This document shows, in pieces, positions 24,671 to 35,207 of a stretch of 64,000 nt of DNA (the stretch's first letter is position 1; each line of letters opens with the position of its first letter). A program made the translations under genes and the position numbers. The notes below the pieces were generated by a model. That model saw only the letters and a program-made list of their open reading frames with translations, was not told the origin of the DNA and searched no databases. The DNA comes from Annulohypoxylon bovei var. microspora (lineage: Eukaryota; Ascomycota; Sordariomycetes; Xylariales; Hypoxylaceae), in contig MU405238.1 of the NCBI GenBank assembly GCA_022836615.1, positions 186,001 through 250,000 on the forward strand. The letters run 5' to 3'.

Positions 24671-25837
24671 TTAGTCATTTCCTATCTCCAATCCTTTTAG
24701 AAAATCCGATGATGGTGCGAAAAAGGTCGTTCCCGTTAGTGGCGTCGAGAAATCAAGTAATCTATCGTGCAAACCAGGCGGATAGCCGATGAACATGCGC
24801 TGCAGCATCTGTTCGATAACCCACAACCTCCTTGAATACCCTATGAAGTAAGTTCCAAACTCTCCCGAGCCAGGAGACCCAAATGGCATATTATCTCGAA
24901 GAATGTCCTGCTCATTACCATTCTTGTCTTCGATCGTAGCAAGTGACTTGTGAGATTGCTGGTGGTCTTCTGCAGCATCGTTTAGCTCGACGTTATCGAA
25001 CTTCTTGCGCCCGATTATAGCTTCCTGCTGCTCTGTAGAGAGCTTACTCCAGGCCTTCATATCGTGCACATATTTTTGGACCACGATGTAGCTACCACCA
25101 GCAGAGGATGCGTCTTCTTCCGCGACGAGGACGGAGCCCGGCACAGCAGGGCCCACTGGATTCGCCGTGCCATCCACAAATCCTAAAAGATCGCGGACGT
25201 CGAAGTAGCGGAAGCCGATTGTCTCGTCAACAACGGTAACAGCGTCACCAAGAGCATCGAACAACTGCCGCTCAAACTCAAAACATAGGTCTCGTCGTTC
25301 TGAGCGAATATGGAATAGCAAGTCCCCCGGTGTCGAGACGGCAGCATGCTTCCGGCCGTAGACTGGGGGGAATGGATGGAGCTCTGCCGGCTTGGGCATC
25401 CGAGTTAGCGAGGGCCAAGCTTCGCTGCCTATGCCCACCGTGCAAGAGAACGCGGCGCCAAGGTCTCGGATGGCGACATTTTTGGCTAAGCTTCCGATGC
25501 CTGAGAGAACTGAGCATACCACGCGGGCGGCGTCTGGCGTATGAGCGATGGTAACTACGAGAAAGGTCGCAGACTGGGTTAGGGGTGCATCGACACGTTG
25601 TGGTTCGATGGGAACCCGGTGTACGGACCGCGTGCTCATGGCAGCTTCTTGGCTTGGTGTGTGGATGGAAGATCGGGATGTAGCACCCCTCAAAATGCTT
25701 CGAGGTTCTAGACGTTTCCTCAGCTCGCAAAGTGAGGCTGCCTGAACAACCGGGCGCGATATCCGAATATGACTTGTCGAATGCAACCAACTGAGGGAAG
25801 GGCGTGAGATGATTCCGAAAGTCTTGGATGAGTTCAT
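24671..25837 (-). CDS. DyP-type heme peroxidase
   Basis: Single-exon minus-strand gene of 388 residues. The body (about residues 85-388) has the signature G-F-V-D-G at 219-223 (distal Asp222), a candidate proximal heme-ligand His in the Q-S-H-K segment, and R-D-N-M-P-F-G with the conserved distal Arg. The C-terminal Y-F-I-G-Y-S-R and L-Q-R-M-F blocks are also typical of the YfeX/TyrA branch. DyP enzymes oxidise dyes and phenolics with hydrogen peroxide. Residues 1-66 precede a second in-frame Met (67), where related proteins of about 320 residues begin. They are rich in Arg, Ser and Ile with almost no acidic residues up to residue 38, as in a mitochondrial presequence, so both starts are plausible. 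No classical secretion signal is visible. It lies in a neighbourhood rich in oxidoreductases. Confidence 0.9.
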   Translation of the reverse strand: MNSSKTFGIISRPSLSWLHSTSHIRISRPVVQAASLCELRKRLEPRSILRGATSRSSIHTPSQEAAMSTRSVHRVPIEPQRVDAPLTQSATFLVVTIAHTPDAARVVCSVLSGIGSLAKNVAIRDLGAAFSCTVGIGSEAWPSLTRMPKPAELHPFPPVYGRKHAAVSTPGDLLFHIRSERRDLCFEFERQLFDALGDAVTVVDETIGFRYFDVRDLLGFVDGTANPVGPAVPGSVLVAEEDASSAGGSYIVVQKYVHDMKAWSKLSTEQQEAIIGRKKFDNVELNDAAEDHQQSHKSLATIEDKNGNEQDILRDNMPFGSPGSGEFGTYFIGYSRRLWVIEQMLQRMFIGYPPGLHDRLLDFSTPLTGTTFFAPSSDFLKGLEIGND

Positions 25838-28274
25838 ACCGTTGCCGTCAAAGAGTCGACCAAGATATGTAGGTTGGTTAAGTTGTGATGCAGCTATCGT
25901 CCACCCTCGGATAGTTATGCGCCATTGTAAGTTGAAAAACTACCTACGTAGTGGTTGGTTACTTCGATCCCGCCACTGCTCCAATTGCTGCATGGTGCTT
26001 ACGCACCGTTTACTGACTTCGTATCGGTGTTCTTGCTAACTCTTCATTGGTCCGCGCTCCCTCCATTTTGATTATACCAATACCGATAGCTATGATCGCA
26101 ACTAAACGCCTGCTGAGAATTTTGGCTTAGTGATATTAGTAATTAGGCCCTTCTGGACGGCATTTGACGTATTATAGACAATAACTTGTGTCGTACACGT
26201 TATATGCAAGAAGAAAGGGGTGGACTAGGTAAAATTTCAGTCACACACAATTTATTGTCGTTCTTACTTTATTGGACAGTGTAAAGGAGTAAAATCTGCC
26301 AAGATTGTGCCTGCATTAAAGATATTGCTGCAAATATTGGCCTATGTCATATTTGTTTATTGTAGCGTAGGTACTTAAGCCTTATTTCTCATTTCCATAT
26401 CTCACTTGACTAGTATTAGTTATAAGTATTCAGAAGGAGTTAACTAGGTTTAAGCCTTCATATTTTAGTTAACTTTAGAAAGACTAAACTATTAAAAGCT
26501 CAGGGTACTATGCGTGAAAGCACGTATATCTGTGTTGTTAATATTTATTAATTTACACTTGTTTTATATATCTCCCACGACAATTTAAATATTGCTGAGT
26601 ACCTATTAGACTGAATACTCAGGGGCTGCCAAAGTATTCGGAGGCTGTACCAGAACATTTTAATAAGGGGTTCAAATCAGACATAAATACCTAGTTAGGT
26701 AAGTAGGTAAGTAATGAAACAAGGGTGTTTTCTTATACAGGACTCATAATAAGATATTGGGCGAAAGGCGTAGGAATATTGAAGCTGTTGAATATGACTC
26801 AGAAATCAACCTTTCTTACCAACTCTCTAAATCAAATTCTAGAACCCTACCATTTTAAAAAAGTTCCAGCCCGGCCCCTGAAGAAATATAGTCTTTGTCC
26901 TACTACAAACCCCGGTTATTCCTAAAGACAGCTTTCTTACTTGCTTGACAGCCACCCACATTGGCTGAAAGGTCCTATCCGAAATACGCATAGATACGGA
27001 CTATCGGTGGATAAAATCTTACGACCGAATCATACATTATTCTTAGTTACTTGTTCAAAATATTAAGCTGAAAAGTTGAAATATTTACTTTTATAAGTTA
27101 ACTAGGTACTTACCTAGATTTACATAAAATATAATTATAAGTTAAGTAATTAACTTTAAAAGGGTTTAAAGAATTTGCAAATTCCACGCGTGTGATTGCA
27201 AAGGTAGGTAGGCAGGTACCTAGGCATGTAGGTACATGATAATTAATTATAAAATAATAATGACTAACGCTATAGTCTCCTTTTATCAAAAGAATAAACA
27301 AAACAGCTTTAAGTAATTTCTCTTAAAATAATTTAGTTTTTATTAAAACTATATTTTAACTATTTGTAACTATTCCACAACTTTTCGTACTTGTATATTG
27401 TAACCTACGTTTCATTTTCACTTCACTAGTAGCTCGGATTGTTTCTTTCGCGCGGCAAACCTGCTGTATAACATTTGATATTTCGAAGTTGTCACGAAAA
27501 TAACCCGCCCCTATATCTCACGATGATAGGTACCTGAATATGAAGTAAGTGCCCGCCATACAGCTGCAGGCGTTGGAGGATACTACCATCTCCTCAAGGC
27601 CCAGGCCTTATCTACACCACGCACATCACACCACCAATGGTCGAAAAAAAATATATGTAGGGCTACCCTACCAGTCCTACGTCAGCGGCTTTGGTAACGT
27701 CACATTCTTTTATCATATACGAGTTCGCTTCCTTTCTAGGCGCGCGGTTACTCCATTTCTTGTTAAGTGACGCGAAAACTCGGCCACGGGACTATACATG
27801 GGTACGGAGATAATGGAGATTTCTACCCGAGCATGCGTGCCCGGCTTGCGCGGCCGTTCGTATAGAGATGAAAGTGACGGTACGACGTCAAATATTTGGC
27901 AGAAATATCAAGGGGAGCTAATACTAAGATAGTGTGTGGAAATTTAGATTCAAAGAATACTTGAAATTATCTAAATTCTTAACTTCCAAGTTCACTAATT
28001 TCACAACATCCTAGTATAAAATAGATTACTAACTAAACTAGTGAGTGGCATATAGAATTTTCAAATCACGAAACTTATTTGCAAAACGAGTGAATTGGTT
28101 ATAGAAGGTAAAAGGTAGGTATCTATTTAAATTTGTCAAATTCTAGATAATGGGAAAGAGTGCCTCGGTTTTAATTTGTGTCAACGAGTGGCTCATGGGT
28201 GGCAGAAGCCTGGCCCATGGAATAGACTATGTACTCCTTAAACGATTGTAGCGGGTTGCTAATCCATGCTCTGC
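25838..28274. other. 2.4-kb AT-rich gene-free island
   Basis: Long AT-rich stretch with no convincing open frame, RNA gene or transposon end on either strand. GGTAGG/CCTAGG derivatives of the dispersed palindrome occur near 26,690-26,710 and 27,205-27,235. It could be decayed repetitive DNA; no element can be named. Confidence 0.55.
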
Positions 28275-28962
28275 CTACGATGTTGTGTCTGTCGAGTTTG
28301 ACGTGTCTGCCGGGGTGGATGGGGCCGTGGCCTTCAACGTAACGATTACCTGGCCGTCGGTATCATCGCCAGTCGAGTTCCAGTTCAGGGTCCAGATGCC
28401 GTCTTGGCCAGAGGGGAGGGCGTACCACATCGACTTGAGGCTTCCATCGGTGTTGTGCAGCAAGAATTGACCGTAGAATGTGAAACCTGAGCTAGACCTG
28501 CCGGTGGTGCTGTTAGTTGAGTTGCTGAATGCGACCTGGTGAGAGGACGAAGTCGTGTCCGGGACATTGAAAGTGAGGTTCGACCAGGTGGGAGTGGTGT
28601 CGCCCGTAGTTGTGTTCGGGCTACCCAGGAGAGAGTTATCCGTGCCAACCTCGACTACCCTATAATTAGTATAGGGTATATAGAATATGTCTTCATATAG
28701 CTTACACGAAACGGCAGCAGCTTCGGTACTGTTAGAAGAGGATGCTGAACCGACGAACGCGCCATCTATAAAGACATTAATATCATCCTCACAAGGTGTT
28801 GATAGCTGACCTACCACCAGTGGTAAAGACGGCGGCGCCACCGATACCATCGCCGTAGGCATAAAGGACGAAAGGAGAAGTCGGCGCGCGCTTCATCACA
28901 GCGGGTGAAACGGCGATGGCCATGGGCAGGCCGAGAAGGAGAAGGCTCTTGAGTGCAGGCAT
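28275..28962 (-). CDS. Small secreted protein of unknown function
   Basis: Two exons, 28962..28815 and 28765..28275, giving 212 residues. The 49-nt intron (GTAGGT...TATAG) joins in phase 1. The N-terminus is a clear signal peptide (M-P-A-L-K-S followed by a Leu-rich core and A-I-A-V-S), with a possible Lys-Arg processing site just after. The mature part has Y-G-D-G-I-G-G and then a Ser/Thr/Asn-rich domain with many N-x-S/T sites and a W-S-N-L-T-F-N-V-P segment. Only one Cys is visible. It looks like an extracellular or wall-associated glycoprotein of the kind common in filamentous ascomycetes. No known enzyme family is recognised. Confidence 0.8.
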
Positions 28963-30269
28963 TGTGAAATAGGATAACGAATGGAGTTGACTTTTTTTTT
29001 CTTTTCGCAAAGGACAGAATAACTTAGGCAAGATAATAGATAGCAAGACCCTGTTGTGGTTTAAGAAGTTATCAACCGAGTTGTGGTCGTTGATAAATAT
29101 TATTTCGTCCAAGCACTTGTCTTTTCATCTTTTCATACTCTTGAGTTTTGCCCCTTTCCTAAACCCGCTTGAATATCGATTCGTCAGCTCTCCCTAACTA
29201 CTAAACACGACCTATACCATCCCGGTCTTGATCTCTATATTCGGATGGTGGGCCGTCGCGGGGGTGCGGGAGGGTCTGGGGCGCGGCGACTGGAGCAGGG
29301 TCCCATGCATCAAACGCGTAATCGTCCAAACGTAGCTATTTTCACTTTTTTTCGATAGACAAATCCACTTTATTTCTCGGCAGATGCAGGGGCTTTAATC
29401 AACTTGACAGCTACGCTACGCCATCGCCGGTGCTCAACCCTGATTGAAAAAGTTTATCTAATAAGATCTAGGATCATACAGATCAGTATTATCAGCTGGC
29501 CCTCACAGGGCTTACAGAAGATTTCGTAATCCCTGGAGCTGATAACTTATGCATACAGGGCATCCGGGTGGGCTCGATGATGCGGCCAGCCGCCCATTAC
29601 AACTATCTACCCCCGATCACACAAGTGGCTGAGTGCAACTCCGTCACGAGTTTTGACCATTCAATAATGCTACATATCAAAAGAGTCTAGACTTATCGCT
29701 CTATTGTTTGCTATCGGATCCATGATACCTCCCTTACTATGACCTTACTATGGCTTCGGCGGCTCTGCGGCTCGCTGATCCACAGCAAGGCATCATCCAT
29801 GAAGCTCCACAGAACACGCCGCCTCATGCTCTGGACGCGTACTTCACCAATACGAAAGCATCTCTCATCAAGCATCTAAGCCAGCTTTCTCAACTATCAA
29901 GGGGTCACGTTGGTGCGACTTGACGATGGTGGATTTTGTGCTCAGACCATCACACGTGCAGTATGCTGAAAGAAGTCCATGCAATACTACTTTGGGCCGA
30001 ACCATTACGATTCCGAGTATCAAGCTATCTAATTTTATAGTCGGCAGGTGGATTATAGAAGGTATGTTACGCGAGAATCGCGAACATAAAGACTGCCCCG
30101 GGTTCGTTCGTGATGTCAAGAAGAATAGAAGGGACAACCAAGTCGTTCTTTGCTCTTCAGTCTCCTAGAGGCTTGTCTTTTATTAAAAAAAAAAAACCAA
30201 AACCTTCATTTATCTCTTTGGATTTGCTTTGAATTTCAACTTCCGGCTACAGCTGGAAATCATTACATC
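28963..30269. other. Divergent promoter region with possible gene remnant
   Basis: Shared upstream region of the secreted protein (minus) and the laccase (plus). It contains a 57-codon open frame at 29750-29923 and an 82-codon one at 29920-30168 on the + strand; neither is recognised. An A13 run occurs near 30183-30196 just before the laccase start. Confidence 0.45.
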
Positions 30270-32314
30270 ATGTCTGCCTTTAAACTATCAACTCTTCCCC
30301 TGTTGTTCCTGTACGGGACGGCAGCAGCCTCTCCGTTTGTCCCTTCGGTGAACTTGTATCCGCGAGCAGCATGCTCGGGGAATACGGCTACCACCAGAAG
30401 CGAGTGGTGTGACTACTCTATCGACACCGACTACTATAACGAAGTCCCAGATACTGGAGTCACTAAGGAGTACTGGCTCGAGCTGACCGACGTCACTGTC
30501 TCGCCTGATGGAGTCTCCCGGACTGCGATGGCCGTCAATGTAAGTCTTATAGTGGAACTTTGGGATCTAAATTTCCTTGATATACAAGACGTTTCTAATC
30601 ATTCTTCTTAGGGCTCAATTCCTGGACCAACTCTATTCGCGGACTGGGGTGACACTGTTATTGTCCATGTTACCAACTCTCTTACTACTTCTAACAACGG
30701 CACATGTAAGTCTAACAGCATGGAGATCCCCCCTATTTTTCTCCACCCTATCACTATTCTTGCCTTACCCAGAACGCGAGCTAACGATACCCAATCAAAG
30801 CGATCCACTGGCACGGTATACGTCAAAATTACACCAATGAGAACGATGGTGTTGTATCCATCACTCAGTGCCCGCAAGCACCTGGCGAGACAACCACTTA
30901 CACCTGGAGGGCCACCGCATACGGGTCTACCTGGTACCACTCGCACTTTGCCCTTCAAGCATGGGAGGGTGTTGCCGGTGGTATCATCATCAACGGCCCG
31001 GCTACTGCCAACTACGACGAAGATCTCGGAATAGTATTCTTGTCCGACTGGGATCACTCGACAGTAGACGAACTTTGGATAGACGCTGAGACAAACGGTC
31101 CCCCTACTCTGGACACTGGTCTTATCAACGGTACCAATGTCTACAATGATACTGGCTCAAGACTCGAGGTTTCCTTCACTTCCGGATCTTCTTACCGCAT
31201 GAGACTCGTCAACGGCGCTGTTGATACTCACTTCAAGTTCTCTATCGACAACCACACTATGCAAGTCATTGCATCTGATCTTATCCCGATTACACCGTAC
31301 AACACAACCGTCATCGACATCGGTATGGGACAGCGCTACGACATTGTTGTCACAGCCGACCAGTAAGTAGCTCTCGTTAAAACTAGCTGTTTAGAAACAT
31401 TACTAACCATATCCGCTATAGAGCCTCAGTCGCAGACAACTTCTGGATGCGAGCTATTCCCCAGTCTGCCTGCTCCGATAACGACAACTCAGACGATATT
31501 CGCGGCATTGTGACATACGCCGATACCTCATCGACGCCCGAAACTACCGCCTATGACTACACGGATTCTTGCGACGACGAAACTAGCAACCTAGTCCCGT
31601 ACGTCACCAAGACTGTGGGAGACGCGACCACCTCCACCAACGAGGATGCCTCCGTTGCCTACACCAACAGTGTCTTCAAATGGACCTTGAACAGCACGTC
31701 TATGCTAGTCGACTGGGCCGACCCGACCCTCTCTCAAGTTTTGGACGAAGTGACCGACTTCGAGACCGACGACTCTGTCATCCAACTCCCGGACGCAGAT
31801 GTGTGGTTCTACCTGGCTATCAGCACTGACCTTGCCGTCCCCCACCCGTGAGTAGCTCATTCATTTTATTGCCGCTTTAGCGTCAAACATTTTACTAATC
31901 TATATCATAGGATCCACCTTCACGGACATGACTTCTACGTCCTTGCCCAGGGCACAGGTACCTACTCTAGCGATGTCACCCTCACCACAGACAACCCACC
32001 TCGACGAGACACGGCTATGCTACCCGCTAGCGGTTACCTCGTCATTGCCTTCGAGACGGACAACCCCGGTGTCTGGCTCATGCACGTAAGTAACATGTTG
32101 AATCCCTCGAAACTTCGAAGAATATTAGTTGCTAACTTTAGTTGTACAGTGCCATATTGGCTGGCATACAAGCGAAGGTTTCGCGTTGCAATTCGTCGAG
32201 AGATACGATGAGATCGCGGGCATAACCAACTCGACCGCACTGTCCGACCAGTGCTCAACCTGGACAACATTCCAGGACTCAGAGGACATTGACCAAGACG
32301 ACTCCGGAATATAA
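30270..32314 (+). CDS. Ascomycete laccase (multicopper oxidase)
   Basis: Six exons: 30270..30539, 30612..30705, 30801..31362, 31422..31847, 31911..32085 and 32150..32314, giving 563 residues. All five introns have GTAAGT or GTGAGT donors and keep frame. It has a signal peptide (about residues 1-20) and four copper-binding segments. L1 is H-W-H-G (about 124-127), L2 is W-Y-H-S-H-F (166-171), L3 is H-P-I-H-L-H-G-H (about 450-457), and L4 is H-C-H-I-G-W-H starting at residue 509, split by the last intron. The protein ends in D-S-G-I, the C-terminal plug of ascomycete laccases. It oxidises phenolics with reduction of oxygen to water, extracellularly. Many N-glycosylation sites are present. It is flanked by two genes for small secreted proteins on the opposite strand. 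Confidence 0.95.
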
Positions 32315-33476
32315 AACTAAGGAGTTGAGCGACAGGTGTATAGGAAACTATACAACCTAGGATGTACTTTTAAGGCGGAAAACCCACACACCTATTCAGG
32401 CATACACACTCGTGTTCATAGCAATCCATTTACTCTCGTTCCATTTTTCACTCGTTTATAGGTATCCCTCGGAGAAAGCATAATAAAATCTCAGTTGTTC
32501 AAATTTTTGGATAAAAATTTAAACCCAATTGCCTTTGTTCACATGTGACTTGACTTGTATTATTTCATACAAAACTACCTAGGTAGGTGTAAACTCCGAT
32601 TTGCACTGTTTATTACCTTAGGTAGGTACTCATCTAGAAGTCTTCTATGAGATTGCAATGGTATATTAGACAAGCCATAAGTTTCCGTTTCATACATTTA
32701 ACCTGACCTGCTTTTTGAAAACCCCAACCCCTTAAGTCAAGATTTTAGCGCGCTGAAACGCGGTTACCGTCGTCCAAACGCCAAGACCTAAGCGTGCCCC
32801 TAAGGAAGATCTTCCGTTGCAACGCGTCTCAATAAATAATTACCTAATTATGTACAAGGCCAGGCCTCACCGAGAATGGACTAGATGTCCTTTTGCAACG
32901 ATACCCGCTTATGTAAGTACCTAAGGGATATTCGGGAACTTCGTGATCGCCTTCCGCATGTTTCTTCATGCTAGGCATGAAGCTTCATATTTGCGCTGCC
33001 GGCCATGACGTGGCCAAGAAATCATTTGATGGGCTATTTTTGTCTCGCTGCCCCCACAAAGTATAGCCTCGTGGATCCCCTATGACATTTCGAGCTAGAC
33101 GTGACGTGGCCCTAGCGTAACCCCTATAAAGGGGCAGCTATTTGCCTACTCCTCAAGCCAATAAGAGTAGAGCAAGGCGAAAAGATAGATGTGTAATACG
33201 AATTGAATTGTTGGTCTAACTACCTAGGCACCTACTAATATGCCGTGACAGATTAAATATATCAACAACTAAAGAGTGTTAAACTTACATAGTACGTACC
33301 CAACTAGGTACCTACCTAGTTCGTTCGTGATAATTTTTTAAAACCATGAACTCGATTACTACCCATACTACCACCGCTACCAAAGAAAATATCATTCCAT
33401 CATCCGAAATACCTAACACCATTTTAACCAGTTAACTAATCCAACTTGTGTTTCGCACTACTTTGTGAGAATGCAG
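32315..33476. other. Spacer with palindromes and a TATA-like element
   Basis: Between convergent genes. It carries an exact TACCTAGGTA at 32576-32585, a related palindrome at 33304-33319, and a CCCCTATAAAGGGG sequence at 33121-33134 with a CCAAT about 30 bp downstream. A 29-codon open frame lies at 33346-33435 (+). No established gene. Confidence 0.5.
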
Positions 33477-34001
33477 TTATGCTCCCGTGCTCGTGATGTT
33501 CCATGGGCGGCACCTAGTGGCAGCGCAAAAGCCGTTGCAGCAGGGCGCGGTGTATTGGCCGTTGTCGAAGCAAACTCCATAAGTAGGGGTACAAGCTCCC
33601 TGGCAGCTAACGCTGATAATAGGCTGGGGTGGCCCGACAATGATCGACTGGAGGCCAGTCTGAGTGTTAATGCTGCCGACAAGGGTCTTTTCACTTGCGG
33701 TATTGAAAGTGCACTGGGTTATGGCGTCGTAGTCTGGAGCATCAATGATGCTAACGGAGATAGCGTTATCTGGTAGTAGGCATGTTCGATTAGCGGGAAC
33801 TTTTTCCATTGTGGTAGTCTAATATCTTTATAACATACTAGTGTTGACTACTGAGCCATCAGCCGGTACGGCAAGTTCGTATGAGGCCGGGCCACCGTTA
33901 AAAGTGAGGTGGGCGACTTGCACATCACGCTCTTCTAGGGGGTGAGCTGAAGAGCTAGTGACAAGCCCCATGGCAAAGAGAACAGTGTTTGAGAACTTCA
34001 T
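33477..34001 (-). CDS. Small secreted cysteine-rich protein
   Basis: Two exons, 34001..33839 and 33769..33477, giving 151 residues. The 69-nt intron (GTATGT, branch GCTAAT, acceptor CCAG) joins in phase 1. There is a signal peptide at residues 1-19, followed by a short propeptide-like segment with E-E-R-D. The mature domain includes H-L-T-F-N-G-G-P-A-S-Y, I-I-D-A-P-D-Y, I-I-V-G-P-P-Q-P-I, and a C-terminal knot-like block with eight cysteines, including C-C-N-G-F-C and C-R-P-W. The spacing suggests disulfide bonding. It resembles the small secreted cysteine-rich proteins widespread in filamentous ascomycetes, some of which are effector candidates; no activity can be assigned. Confidence 0.82.
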
Positions 34002-35207
34002 AGTGAAAGATTATTGAAGAATTGGCGTAGAGGTTCCTGTGAACGAATCTTTAACCTAGTTTATTGTTCTTGTAGTATGCCTGGTGTTAGACTACCGTTA
34101 TACCCCCATAAAGCATAGGGAGCTAGATCCTTATATATTGGAAAAGTTTATATCGCGAAGTAATCTTCCGGAGACTTCACCTTTCAATTCCTCCACGGTT
34201 TCGCTGGGCTTACTCGGATACGAGGTATCAAAAATCCCCAATCAAAGAATATCCAGGAATTCTACCGTCAGGAGGATACGAACTACACCTTTGTTCCTCT
34301 TTCTTTGCCCAGCTTGGCCCAATTCAGCCCCGAAAGCTGAGCTGACTCTGGCCAAACTGATCGTGATCGAACTCAAGCCACAAGGCGAGTTATCCAATCA
34401 TCAATACAAAGATTCTTCACGAGGACGGAGTTGTTTTTTCTGCATTAGCTCACATATTGCTTATTGCCAGGTTCTGCCGTCCAAATTGCTTAGCTTAAGA
34501 TGGTTCTCGAGTAGGTAGGTAGGTATAACTTGGTAACTTGACACTTTTACGAAGTCTTTGAATCGGACCTCTGAATTGAGCTATATGTCGAGCCACCAGC
34601 CCGTCAGCACGGTGAGGCTTAGCGGACATAAAGAGCTCAGATGACCGGCATCTTCGCGGGATCTCTCCAATAATAGGCAAGAATTTTGTGTGACTAGGTC
34701 AATATCTGTTGTCATAGAATGATCGAATAGCCGATAATTCCAGGACTATGGCCCGATTACTGGCAACACCATGACGTCGGATGACAACATCTCTAAGTCT
34801 TTGTTTCGAAGCATAAGTCCGCGGAACCCCTAGTGGTGAATTTAACTGCGGGAATCATATGTCTTACATAATGTCGGGCTTTTGACATGCACCATCAGCT
34901 TCCCGGTGGCATTCCATCTGAATGCCAGTATAGGACCGGGGTAGACTGGTTTAAACATTAGCCTACTAGAAATCAATCGGAGCATCTCACTTTTTCCAAG
35001 AGTAAGCATCGGGGTTTTAATTTTAGACTCAATATTTGATATCAACTTAAGCTCATTATCGGGTAGGTAGGTACCTAGGTATAGTCTTAATACACTATTC
35101 TAAGTTAGCATCATTTTAGTCTTAACTCGGGGGGCAAAGTTGAATGCATATCGATCTTTACCTGTATATTCGATAGAATATTTCCCTAACTAGCAGACTT
35201 AATTCAA
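34002..35207. other. Intergenic spacer
   Basis: No supported gene; open frames here lack coding bias. GTAG microsatellite at 34511-34526 and an exact TACCTAGGTA at 35072-35081. Confidence 0.5.

Noticed and set aside
34084..34518. 144-codon + strand open frame
   Set aside because: No codon bias, recognisable domain or neighbouring splice structure; composition is like the surrounding spacer.
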